Source: Ramlibacter sp. (lineage in GTDB: Bacteria; Pseudomonadota; Gammaproteobacteria; Burkholderiales; Burkholderiaceae_C). From it: 43,050 nt of DNA. Position 1 is the stretch's first letter. Every line of letters starts with the position of its first letter. The DNA lies in the NCBI GenBank assembly GCA_029237735.1, contig JAQZBU010000012.1, forward strand, positions 1-43,050, given 5' to 3'. A program made the position numbers and the translations under genes. Of the stretch, positions 1 through 9,273 are shown piece after piece. The notes under the pieces are model-generated. The model was not told the origin of the DNA. It saw nothing but the letters and a program-made list of their open reading frames with translations, and ran no database searches.

Positions 1-44
1 TCTTAATCCGTAGGTCGAGTGTTCGAGTCACTCAGGGCCCACCA
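1..44 (+). tRNA. tRNA-Lys(CUU), 3' portion, cut by window edge
   Basis: The window opens inside the anticodon loop of a tRNA gene. Comparison with the longer copy at 21669-21723 gives an anticodon stem CGGA/TCCG around a loop CTCTTAA, so the anticodon is CTT (lysine). The T arm (GAGTG, TTCGAGT, CACTC), the 3' acceptor strand AGGGCCC, the discriminator A and an encoded CCA (42-44) are visible. The 5' half lies outside the window. Because the right copy lacks a recognisable D arm, this left copy is probably the functional gene and the integration target. Confidence 0.85.
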
Positions 45-54
45 CTCATCCCGC
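1..54 (+). repeat. Left attachment repeat of the island (attL-like)
   Basis: Bases 1-54 are identical to 21680-21733, and similarity continues imperfectly through the following terminator. A direct repeat of a tRNA 3' end flanking about 21.7 kb that also holds an integrase remnant is the classic footprint of site-specific integration into a tRNA gene. The repeat probably extends left beyond the window. Confidence 0.85.
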
Positions 55-65
55 AAGGGTATTGA

Positions 66-97
66 AAAGCCTGCTATCTTTTGGATAGCAGGCTTTT
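66..97 (+). terminator. Rho-independent terminator after left tRNA-Lys copy
   Basis: The stem AAGCCTGCTATC pairs with GATAGCAGGCTT around a TTTTG loop and is followed by a short T run. The counterpart at 21747-21781 differs at one base pair in the stem, and both sides of that pair have changed (C-G here, T-A there), so pairing is kept. If the island entered at the tRNA 3' end, this is the island-borne replacement terminator. Confidence 0.75.
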
Positions 98-109
98 CGG
101 CTTTTGGCG

Positions 110-130
110 TGGTGACAGTCTGGTGACAGT
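110..130. repeat. Paired direct repeat TGGTGACAGT near the island end
   Basis: TGGTGACAGT occurs at 110-119 and again at 121-130, a period of 11 bp, which puts both copies on the same face of the helix. It lies just inside the left attachment repeat, where integrase arm-type sites are expected. The role is an inference from position and spacing. Confidence 0.45.
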
Positions 131-132
131 TT

Positions 133-603
133 GCGCTCGACCTGGTTAGGCGCCGTCATGTCGGCGCAGTCCCCCACGCGCTCCAACCTATGCCGGACAT
201 TCAGAGTGCCGCCAGATGGCTGCGATTCAAGCGCTTGAATGACGGAGGGCAATATCTCCCCCGCTACCCTGTCCGCTGAGAGGGATCCAGACCAGCAAAG
301 CAGGTGTTTACCGAACTCGAACCTGTCGAGTTCATGTCGAAACTGGTTCGAAGGCATCCATGGAGTTCGCTGGACGAGCGGAGCAGGTGGCAGCAGTATG
401 GGGCGCCTAAGTACCGGCCAGGACAGGATTTTTTATCGATGACCCGGAACCGGCTCTACCCCTATAAGAGGGCTTTCACTGGCGATTTTTCGGCAAGACT
501 AGCCGCAGCCAAATAGCGCGTGCTCGAGGACATCACGTGGGCTGTAGGCAGGGGCGCAAGCCGCCTGTCAGCCACTGCCTCGATGAGACTAGTAGACCAG
601 ACA
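133..603. other. Island left end with no supportable gene
   Basis: Short open frames exist on both strands, including a 103-codon one on the minus strand at 46-357 that reads through the attachment repeat and terminator, and a 70-codon one on the plus strand at 304-516. None has a recognisable domain, a convincing start or consistent coding character. I read this stretch as non-coding or eroded island DNA. Confidence 0.5.
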
Positions 604-985
604 TTAGGCCGCGTAGGCCGCCATAAAGACCCTCACTGCCTCCCGCAACAAAGCCCTGTCCTCCTTGGCATCTGGCATGTCAAGCATGAGCAAGCCGCGG
701 ATGTGGCCAGAGCCAGGAACATCGACAGGAACAGGTCCGCCGCCTGAAGCGGGTTCCGCACTTTCAGCGTGCCCGCAGAATGGGCGCGGCGCAGGTATCT
801 GGCCAGCTCACTGTTCAGTCTCTCCGGACCTTCCTTGTAGAACGCGCGGCAGGCCTCCGGCTGGGCCCCCGCGACCCCATACACCGAGCGGAACTTGCCC
901 AGGGCGCCATCCTCGCGTGCCAGCGCGAGAAATCGTCCGCCAATGGCCAACAGTGCCTTCTGCGGCTGATTCGGGTCGAGGCCCT
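604..985 (-). pseudogene. TetR/AcrR regulator remnant (C-terminal ligand domain, frameshifted)
   Basis: The minus strand encodes a stretch typical of the C-terminal ligand-binding domain of TetR regulators, with FRSVYGVAGAQPEACRAFYK and then ERLNSELARYLRRAHSAGTL. The N-terminal helix-turn-helix is missing. Near 711-722 the frame breaks: the original frame runs into unrelated sequence, while another minus-strand frame carries the expected end, GSGHIRGLLMLDMPDAKEDR then ALLREAVRVFMAAYAA, stopping at 604-606. So the gene is truncated at its 5' end and frameshifted. It borders a MATE remnant on the other strand; TetR genes often sit beside efflux pumps, so the two may be relics of one regulated pair. 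Confidence 0.7.
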
Positions 986-1560
986 CAGCGCCTGCTACGC
1001 CACCCACACGCTGACGATCATCACCGCCGCCGTGGGCGGATTCGGGATCTTCGCGATCGCGGGGTATGGCATCGCGTCTCGGCTAGACGTGTTGCTGATC
1101 CCCATCATGTTCGGCTTCGGCACCGCTGCGATCACCGTTGTGGGAACAAATCTGGGGGCGGGCAACGTGGACCGCGCGCGCCGCGCTGCCTTGGTCAATG
1201 CGCTTTTCGTCGCCGCGTTGGTGGGCGTCGTGGGCTTGACCGTGGCCACATGGCCCGGAGCATGGATGACCTGGTTCAGCCAGGACCCTGATGTGCTCGC
1301 GGCGGGCGCTCGCTATCTGGCCATCGTCGGACCGGTCTACGGCCTGACCGCGATCAACATGGAACTCTACTTTGCCGGCCAAGCCGCGGGTCGGGTCGGC
1401 TGGCCTCTGGCCGCGACGCTTTTCAGGTTCGGCTGCGCTGCCGCGGCGACGGGTTGGGCGATGCAAGGTGCCCTTGACCTGGATGCTGTCTATGGAATCC
1501 GCCGCAGCGGATGGCGCCGCAGCCGCAGGCTACTCGCGCTTCGAGTCTGGGCTCGGCGCC
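985..1560 (+). pseudogene. MATE-family efflux transporter remnant (C-terminal half)
   Basis: The plus strand encodes the second half of a MATE multidrug/Na+ antiporter. It starts at the middle of the family fold (IITAAVGGFGIFAIAGYGIA, then LLIPIMFGFGTAAITVVGTN and LGAGN), followed by hydrophobic segments up to about base 1490. The first six membrane segments are absent and no start codon belongs to it. The end is poor in hydrophobic residues and probably holds further small indels. It runs in frame, by chance, into a GST remnant. It cannot encode a working transporter. Confidence 0.75.
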
Positions 1561-1667
1561 AACCATCTGTCGCAGACGACTACGCCAAGTGGTTCCAGGC
1601 GCGGCTGCGCACGTTGGAGCCACTGCTGTCCCAGCAGCAGTATCTGTGCGCCGGTCGCTTCACGGCG
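1561..1667 (+). pseudogene. Glutathione S-transferase fragment
   Basis: About 35 codons match part of the C-terminal helical domain of a GST: ADDYAKWFQARLRTLEPLLS, then QQQYLCAGRFTA. The intact GST at 18777-19445 carries the very similar AEDYARWFLARLRTLDARLT and EQEYLCADRFTT. The fragment is cut at both ends, on the right exactly where the Bug-protein gene on the other strand ends (1669). It is either a relic of a paralogous GST or the trace of a recombination between GST copies. Confidence 0.7.
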
Positions 1668-1668
1668 G

Positions 1669-2649
1669 TCAGTCTATCTGCACGCCGATAGTTTTGACGA
1701 GGTCGCGGTTGAGGACGGCGTCATGGGCAATCGCCGTTTTGAATTCTGCCCTTCCCTTGGGCACCACGACAATGCCTTGCTTGTGCAGTCTTGAGCGCAC
1801 GTCTTCGGTCGCACTGATCGTGAGCAGCTGCTTCTCAAGGGTCGCCATCTCGGCTTCCGGCATCCCCGTTCTACCAAGCACCCCGATCCAGCCGCTGTAT
1901 TCGTAGCCCGGAAAGCCAGATTCCGCCACTGTCGGAACCTTGGACAGGTCGGGCCAGCGTTCTTTGGTTGTCACCGCCAGACCGATGAGTTGTCCGGAGG
2001 CAATGAAGGGTTGAGCTGCGATGACGGAGATGACGCCGACCGGTAATTGGCCGCCTATCAGATCAGTCGTCAGCGGCCCTGAGCCTTTGTAAGGAACGTG
2101 CTGCATGGAGACTTTGGCGCGGGACTTCAGCAGCTCGGTCGCGAGGTGCGCAGGATGGCCATTGCCGCCAGTGCCGAACGAGATCGAGTTCGGCTTCGCA
2201 CGGGCTGCGTTCAGCATGTCGGCCAGTGTCTTGAAGTTGGTCGAAGGATGCGCAACGATCACAAACCCCGCCACGCCGATCTGCGCGATCGGCGCGAAGT
2301 CGTCGAGGGCGTAGCCCGGCTTCTGGTACAGCGAAAGGTTGATGGTGTGGTTGTTCGAAGTGAGCAGCAGGGTGCTGCCGTCTGCGTCGGCCTTCGCCAC
2401 CAGTGCGGCAGCAATATTGCCACCGGCGCCTGGGCGGTTGTCGACCATCACAGTCCTGCCTTGTAACGTCGCCGGCAGCTTTTCGGCCAGCAATCTGGCC
2501 GTCGCGTCAACGGCGCCACCTGGCGGATACGGAACGACTATTCTTAGTGCTTTGGCGTTCTGCGAGAAGGCCGGCAGGGCGCACAATCCGGCGGTTGCGG
2601 CCGCGACGGCCAATAGGGTACGGCGGCGAATCACAGGAGCTTGTCTCAT
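1669..2649 (-). CDS. Bug/TctC-family tripartite tricarboxylate transporter substrate-binding protein
   Basis: A 326-residue periplasmic receptor of the Bug (Bordetella uptake gene) family, usual length 320-330. The N terminus has an RRRTLLAV twin-arginine-like stretch, a hydrophobic core and an ALPAFSQ cleavage region. The mature part shows the family marks: IVVPYPPGGAVDATAR near the start, NRPGAGGNIAA, the HVPYKGSGPL segment and PTVAESGFPGY near the end. Such proteins bind small carboxylates and normally work with TctA/TctB membrane partners, none of which is in the window, so it would need one encoded elsewhere. It is divergent from the LysR gene across 138 bp that carry a shared sequence motif, so it is probably that regulator's target. 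The ligand cannot be told from sequence. Confidence 0.9.
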   Translation of the reverse strand: MRQAPVIRRRTLLAVAAATAGLCALPAFSQNAKALRIVVPYPPGGAVDATARLLAEKLPATLQGRTVMVDNRPGAGGNIAAALVAKADADGSTLLLTSNNHTINLSLYQKPGYALDDFAPIAQIGVAGFVIVAHPSTNFKTLADMLNAARAKPNSISFGTGGNGHPAHLATELLKSRAKVSMQHVPYKGSGPLTTDLIGGQLPVGVISVIAAQPFIASGQLIGLAVTTKERWPDLSKVPTVAESGFPGYEYSGWIGVLGRTGMPEAEMATLEKQLLTISATEDVRSRLHKQGIVVVPKGRAEFKTAIAHDAVLNRDLVKTIGVQID

Positions 2650-2686
2650 CGAAGTGGCCTTGAAGTAGTTGGGGGATGTGCTGCCC

Positions 2687-2726
2687 TGAATATGCCGTTC
2701 TCTTTGGGCCGGCGCTATTCAATCGG
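2687..2726. promoter_or_regulatory. Putative LysR operator in the bug/lysR divergent promoter
   Basis: The stretch holds an imperfect inverted repeat, TGAATATGCCG (2687-2697) facing CGGCGCTATTCA (2710-2721). Bases 2710-2723 recur in reverse complement, 14 of 14 identical, at 3755-3768 in front of the glutaredoxin-DinB gene, and ATTCAATCGG (2717-2726) recurs at 3802-3811. Sharing between two promoters flanking a LysR gene points to its binding site. Binding is inferred. Confidence 0.6.
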
Positions 2727-2787
2727 CAGATGCGGGGATCGAAACCGAAGATGGTGTACTGTCTGGCAAACGATCATCGGGCACCGT

Positions 2788-3735
2788 ATGGACCTTCGCC
2801 AACTCAAGTATTTTGTCAAGATCGTCGAACAACGCAGCATGTCGCGTGCGTCGGTGGAGCTTCATGTTGCCCAATCGGCCCTGAGCCTGCAAATCTCGAC
2901 GCTTGAAACCCGCCTGGGGCAAAAGCTGTTGGTCAGGAGTTCGACAGGGGTTTCCCCGACCGTCGCCGGCCAGACCCTGTACAAGCACGCGGTGGCCATC
3001 CTGCGCCAGGTCGAGCGTGCTGCTGATGACGTGGAACGATCGGCTGCCCAAGTGAGCGGACCCGCCTCGTTGGGCTTGCCCGTGGTGGTGCAAGACCTTC
3101 TCGCGATCGACCTTCTGGTGGCGGCGCGCACGCGACTGCCCCAGGTCAGGCTTCATCTGGCCGAGGGCATGAGCTACCTCTTGAAGGAGATGGTTCTGCA
3201 GGGGCGGCTCGACATGACCGTCACCTACCAGTTCGAGCCATCGCCCGGCATCGTGGAACATCCTCTCTTCAACGAGATGATCTATCTGGTGTCTCCGGTC
3301 AATTCAGGTGTCAAGCCAAGTGAACGCGGACTGTCGATCGCCGAGGTCGCGCGGTATCCATTGTTTCTGTCGAGCAGCCAGACCGGGATGAGAAGAATCG
3401 TACAAGCCGGACTGGCCGCCCACGGGGTTACCGTGGAGCCGCTTGCCGAGGTCGATTCCCTTCGAACCCTGGTCGACGCCGTTGAAACCGGCAACGCCCA
3501 CACCATCCTGCCTGCATCTGCCCTGCAGAAGCATCTCAAGGGCCAGGCCGGCCCCTCGCTGGTGATCAATCCACTGGACATTTCCAGAAACGTGGTGCTT
3601 TGCACCTCCGAGCACCTCCCCCTGGGAGCGACGGCGACCGCCGTCCATGAGCTGTTGGAACACCTGATTCACGAGGCGTTGCAGGATGGGCGTTGGGTAG
3701 GCATCCGTTCTGTCCCGGATACGCCATCGACTTGA
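2788..3735 (+). CDS. LysR-family transcriptional regulator
   Basis: A 315-residue LysR-type regulator. The ATG at 2788 is chosen because it gives the canonical opening MDLRQLKYFVKIVEQRSMSR; a longer frame to 2641 would run through the promoter. Residues 1-60 form the winged helix-turn-helix (AQSALSLQISTLETRLGQKL) and about 90-300 the periplasmic-binding-protein-like effector domain. The subfamily resembles Nac/CynR-like regulators often found beside Bug-type binding proteins. It lies between the divergent Bug gene and the co-directional glutaredoxin-DinB, trxB and abrB genes, and a 14-bp motif occurs in both flanking intergenic regions, so it likely controls both units and itself. The effector is unknown. 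Confidence 0.9.
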   Translation: MDLRQLKYFVKIVEQRSMSRASVELHVAQSALSLQISTLETRLGQKLLVRSSTGVSPTVAGQTLYKHAVAILRQVERAADDVERSAAQVSGPASLGLPVVVQDLLAIDLLVAARTRLPQVRLHLAEGMSYLLKEMVLQGRLDMTVTYQFEPSPGIVEHPLFNEMIYLVSPVNSGVKPSERGLSIAEVARYPLFLSSSQTGMRRIVQAGLAAHGVTVEPLAEVDSLRTLVDAVETGNAHTILPASALQKHLKGQAGPSLVINPLDISRNVVLCTSEHLPLGATATAVHELLEHLIHEALQDGRWVGIRSVPDTPST

Positions 3736-3754
3736 AAGAAGGGCGGGTCTGCAC

Positions 3755-3811
3755 ATTGAATAGCGCCGTTGCGATGCAATCCCTAGAGTGGGGCCTTCAT
3801 CATTCAATCGG
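3755..3811. promoter_or_regulatory. Putative LysR operator before the glutaredoxin-DinB operon
   Basis: ATTGAATAGCGCCG at 3755-3768 is the exact reverse complement of 2710-2723 in the lysR/bug promoter. ATTCAATCGG at 3802-3811 matches 2717-2726 directly, and ATTGAAT and ATTCAAT form an inverted pair here. The site starts 20 bp after the lysR stop and ends 9 bp before the next start codon, so the downstream genes probably have their own LysR-dependent promoter. Confidence 0.6.
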
Positions 3812-3819
3812 GCCGCATC

Positions 3820-5517
<1,698 letters not shown>

Positions 5518-5518
<1 letters not shown>

Positions 5519-6606
5519 TGCGAGCCGCTGGAACCGCGGGCCTTCTGCAGAAGAGTGCATCCCGCTGGCTCCAGCTCATCATCCTGTCGATCGTACTGGC
5601 AGCGCTCTTCGAGCGAATCGGGCTGCCGGCCAGTCGCCTCCTCGGACCGATGGTGGCCGCCATCGCACTGACCCTGCGCGGCTCGGGGGTAGACGCGGGG
5701 CGGGGTGCGTTCATCTGCGCACAAGGGGTCGTCGGTTGCCTTGTCGGGCGCAGTGTGCCAGGTTCATTTCTAGATTCGATGTCGGCGCACTGGAGTGCGC
5801 TCTTCCTGGGCGTCACGGCAGTGACCGTGCTGGCCTATGGGCTGGGCTGGGTGCTGTCACGCCGAAAGACGCTTCCCCTTGCAGCCGCGATATGGGGCTC
5901 GGCCCCCGGGGGCGCCTCCGCGATGCTGATCCTGGCCGAGGCCCAGGGTGCTGACGTGCGCCTGGTCACGTTTATGCAATACCTGCGTGTCGTCTGTGTT
6001 TCGTTGGCGGCATCGCTGGTAGCGCATTGGTCGATCCCCGACGGCGGTGCCTCAGCGGCCCAGGGTGCGGCCGCGGCCAGTGCCCTGCTGCCGCCGCCCT
6101 CGAGCTGGCTCGCTGTCGCAGCGTCGTTGGCCGTGGCGGTGGGCGGGGCCTACCTGGGTACCTGGCTTCGCATCCCTGCCGGCGCGATGCTCGTTCCGAT
6201 GGGGGCGTACTTCCTCCTCCAAAACTTCGCGAACGTTACGCTGGAGCTCCATCCGCTGATGCTGGCCCTGGCCTACGCCGCCATCGGCTGGACGATCGGA
6301 ATCCGGTTCGACCGGCAGGTGCTGGCGCTGTGCCTCGGCTCGCTGCCGATGATCCTGGCCTCGACCCTGACCTTGATCGTCCTGTGCGCCGCGGTCGGCG
6401 CTGCCCTGGTCCAGTGGGCTGGCATCGACCCGCTGACCGCCTACCTCGCGACCAGTCCCGGCGGGGTCGATGTCGTGGCGATCATCGCAGCCTCCACGCC
6501 CGTCGATCTGGCATTCGTCGTCTCGATGCAGGTCTTGCGGTTGTTGCTGGTGCTCGCCACGGCCCCCCTCGTCGCCCTATTGTTGTCGCGCACCCGCAGG
6601 ATGTAG
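5518..6606 (+). CDS. AbrB-family membrane transporter
   Basis: A 362-residue integral membrane protein of the AbrB family, long misnamed ammonia monooxygenase. It has two repeated hydrophobic halves with the family segments GLPASRLLGPMVAAIALTLR, WGSAPGGASAMLILAEAQGA (first repeat) and SPGGVDVVAIIAASTPVDLA (second repeat). About ten membrane segments are expected in the inner membrane. Members are thought to move small organic compounds, but no substrate is established for this type. Its ATG overlaps the trxB stop by one base, so it belongs to the glutaredoxin-DinB/trxB operon. It may export a toxic product or import the compound those enzymes handle. Confidence 0.85.
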
Positions 6607-6636
6607 GTAGATCAGCAAGGACAAAGGTCTTGCCGA

Positions 6637-6942
6637 TTACCTGCTGGCGGTCAACAAGGCCAGGGACACAACAATGTCGACCTCGCCCGGGTCTGGGCCC
6701 TCATCCATCGTCGAGCCGCTTTCGAGCGACCACCCGACCTTGTGAAAGTCGCACACGCGCAAAATCGATTGGACCTGCTGAAACGTCCGTGGCGACACCT
6801 TGATCGGCCGATGCCCGCAGACGTTCGCTGCATCGACGACATCGGCCAACGAGACTCGCAGAAGTTCGGCGAGCTTCTCAGCTTCCTGGCATCGGTGCAT
6901 GGGAACTTGCATATCGCGCCGAACTGGGGTCCGCTCAAGCAA
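6637..6942 (-). CDS. Small ORF of unknown function, possible remnant
   Basis: This 101-codon frame fills most of the 328-bp gap between the convergent AbrB-type and acyl-CoA dehydrogenase genes and overlaps the latter's stop by a few bases. Its middle (LADVVDAANVCGHRPIKVSP, then RTFQQVQSILRVCDFHKVGW) has the rhythm of a small helical DNA-binding or winged-helix unit and loosely recalls the C-terminal end of VapE-type island proteins. I do not recognise it with confidence. It could be a relic of island backbone DNA or spurious. Other frames here show nothing better. Confidence 0.3.
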   Translation of the reverse strand: MLERTPVRRDMQVPMHRCQEAEKLAELLRVSLADVVDAANVCGHRPIKVSPRTFQQVQSILRVCDFHKVGWSLESGSTMDEGPDPGEVDIVVSLALLTASR

Positions 6943-8065
6943 GCGATCGCTGGATCAGAAGTCTCTGTATGTCGGACGTACCTTCGTAGATCTGGCAGAC
7001 CCGTACATCACGGTAGATGCGCTCAAGCGGGAAGTCGTTGACGTAGCCATAGCCGCCAAGCGTCTGGATCGCAGCGCTGCAGACTCGCTCGGCCATCTCG
7101 CTGGCGAACAGCTTGGCCATGGCCGCTTCCTTGAGACAGGGGCGGCCCGCGTCCCGCAGGCTGGCCGCATGCCAGACCAACTGTCGTGCCGCCTCCAGCT
7201 GAGTCGCGCAGTCGGCCAGCCTGAAGCCGACCGCCTGCAGGTCGAAGATGCTGCCGCCGAACGCCTGCCTCTCCTTGGCGTAGGGCAGCGCTACCTCGAA
7301 GGCACTGCGTGCCATGCCCACGCTTTGCGCAGCGATGCCGATGCGGCCACCTTCCAGCCCGCCGAGCGCGATCTTGTAGCCATCGCCCTCCTTGCCGATC
7401 AGGTTCTCCGCCGGGATGCGACAGGCATCGAAGTTGATCTGCACGGTGTCGCTCGAATGCTGGCCCAGCTTGTCCTCGACGCGTGCGACCATGTATCCCG
7501 GTGCGTCCGTCGGCACGATGAACGCACTCATGCCACGCTTGCCCACGCTCTTGTCGGTGACGGCGATCACAATCGCCACCTGGCCATTCTTGCCGCTGGT
7601 GATGAATTGCTTGACGCCGTCGATCACATACCCGTCGTCGTCTTTGCGCGCCGTCGTGCGCAAGGACGACGCGTCGCTGCCGGCCTGCGGCTCGGTCAGG
7701 CAGAAGGCCCCCAGCATGTGACCCTGCGCCAGCGGCTGCAGCCATTGCTTCTTCTGTTGCGGATTTGCGTAGCGCATCAGGATCGCGTTGACCGGACAGT
7801 TGGTCACACTGATCGCGGTGCTGGTGCCGCCATCGCCCGCCGCGATTTCTTCCAGCACGAGCGCGAGCGTCAGGTAGTCGAGGCCAGCGCCGCCGTCTTC
7901 CTCGGGCACGCAGATGCCGTAGGCACCGAGCGCCGCCAGGCCGGCGTGCGCCTCCTTCGGAAAGCTGTGCTCGCGGTCCCAGCGTGGCGCATGGGGCCAG
8001 AGCTCGGCCTGGGCGAAATCACGAACTGCATCGCGAATGGATTCCTGGTCGGAGTTCAGCAACAT
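6935..8065 (-). CDS. Acyl-CoA dehydrogenase
   Basis: A 376-residue FAD acyl-CoA dehydrogenase, normal length for the short/branched-chain type. It shows the FAD-binding LTEPQAGSD, the ITSGKNGQVAIVIAVT segment, IGKEGDGYKIALGGLEGGRI, the ETF-side signature QTLGGYGYVNDFPLERIYRD, and the glutamate in QIYEGTSDIQ that acts as catalytic base in this family. It would introduce a 2,3 double bond into an acyl-CoA and pass electrons to ETF. It is the last gene of the eight-gene minus-strand operon, 18 bp after the thiolase. Similarity to isovaleryl- or short-chain enzymes is likely, but chain preference cannot be read from sequence. Confidence 0.93.
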   Translation of the reverse strand: MLLNSDQESIRDAVRDFAQAELWPHAPRWDREHSFPKEAHAGLAALGAYGICVPEEDGGAGLDYLTLALVLEEIAAGDGGTSTAISVTNCPVNAILMRYANPQQKKQWLQPLAQGHMLGAFCLTEPQAGSDASSLRTTARKDDDGYVIDGVKQFITSGKNGQVAIVIAVTDKSVGKRGMSAFIVPTDAPGYMVARVEDKLGQHSSDTVQINFDACRIPAENLIGKEGDGYKIALGGLEGGRIGIAAQSVGMARSAFEVALPYAKERQAFGGSIFDLQAVGFRLADCATQLEAARQLVWHAASLRDAGRPCLKEAAMAKLFASEMAERVCSAAIQTLGGYGYVNDFPLERIYRDVRVCQIYEGTSDIQRLLIQRSLA

Positions 8066-8083
8066 GGTTGGGTCCTCGTCGAT

Positions 8084-9263
8084 TCAAACGAGCTCGATCG
8101 CGACCGCGGTGGCCTCGCCGCCGCCGATGCACAGCGTCGCAACACCACGCTTCTTGCCGCGCTGCTGCAGCGCGTGAATCAGGGTCACCATGATGCGGGC
8201 GCCGCTGGCGCCGATCGGATGGCCGAGCGCGCAGGCGCCACCGCGTACGTTGACGGCCTGATGCGAAATCGACAGCTCGTGCATGAGCGCCATCGGCACG
8301 ACCGCGAACGCCTCGTTTACTTCCCACAAGTCGACATCCTTCACGTTCCAGCCCGTCTTCTTGAGCAACGCGGCGACGGCGCCAACCGGAGCCGTGGAGA
8401 ACCACTCGGGCTGCTGCGCATACGTGCTATGCGCGACAAGCCGCGCGATCGGCTTGGCGCCGTACCTCTTCGCGGTGGCCTCGGCCATCATCACGAGCGC
8501 AGCGGCGCCATCGCTGATCGACGAACTCGAGGCCGCCGTGATGGTGCCGCCGTCTTTCTTGAAGGCCGGCTTGAGCGCTGGAATCTTGTCGATGTTGATC
8601 CTCCCCGGGCCTTCGTCGATTTCGATCACGGTATCGCCACTGCGGGTCTTGACCGTGACCGGCGCAATCTCAGGCTTGAAGGCGCCCGAGCTGGTGGCCT
8701 CCTTGGCTCGCTCCACACTGGCGATCGCGAAGGCATCCTGCTGTTCCCGCGTGAACTTGTACCTGGCGGCGCAGTCCTCGCCGAAAGTGCCCATGGAGCG
8801 ACCGGGCTGGTAGGCATCCTCGAGGCCGTCGAGCATCATGTGGTCGAACATGCGGTCATGGCCGAAGCGGTACCCGCCGCGACCCTTGAGCATCAGGTAG
8901 GGCGCGTTGGTCATGCTCTCCATGCCGCCCGCCACCATCACCTCGTGGCTGCCGGCCAGCAACATGTCGTGCGCCCGCGGCCCTCATGCCCGAGCCGCAC
9001 ATCTTGGACAGCGTGACCGCGCCCGCGCTGTCGGGCAGGCCGCCCTTGAATGCCGCCTGGCGCGCCGGGGCCTGGCCCTGGCCTGCCATCAGGCAATTTC
9101 CGAACAGGACTTCTCCGACGCAGTTGGCCGGGATGCCGGCACGGTCAATGGCGGCCTTGATGGCGACGCCACCCAGGTCGTGCGCCGCGAGGGACGAAAA
9201 ATCGCCCTGGAAGCTGCCCATGGGAGTGCGGGCGGCGCCCACGATGACAACGGATTCAGTCAT
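8084..9263 (-). pseudogene. Acetyl-CoA acetyltransferase (thiolase), frameshifted
   Basis: Two overlapping minus-strand frames together give one complete thiolase of about 394 residues. The first runs from MTESVVIVGAARTPMGSFQG (start 9263) through the catalytic cysteine loop KMCGSGMRAA; the second resumes at AHDMLLAGSHEVMVAGGMES. The usual two residues between AA and AHD are replaced by a single base, a net loss of 5 bp near 8976-8982. The second part keeps the active-site segments NEAFAV, GGACALGHPIGASGARI and CIGGGEA. As written, translation would end early and leave a fragment without the second half of the active site. The gene lies 10 bp after the ketoacid oxidoreductase. Either this is real decay or a sequencing error. 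Confidence 0.85.
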
Positions 9264-9273
9264 GGAGTTTCCT

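Noticed and set aside
46..357. Minus-strand frame as a missing integrase N-terminal part that would join on circularisation
   Set aside because: Direction and place would fit, but the sequence shows no integrase N-terminal features, and a TAG at 21665-21667 blocks the frame at the junction.
6800..9016. A 738-codon plus-strand open frame
   Set aside because: It lies antisense to the acyl-CoA dehydrogenase and thiolase, is rich in R, A, H and D, and shows no domain; long antisense frames are common at this GC content.
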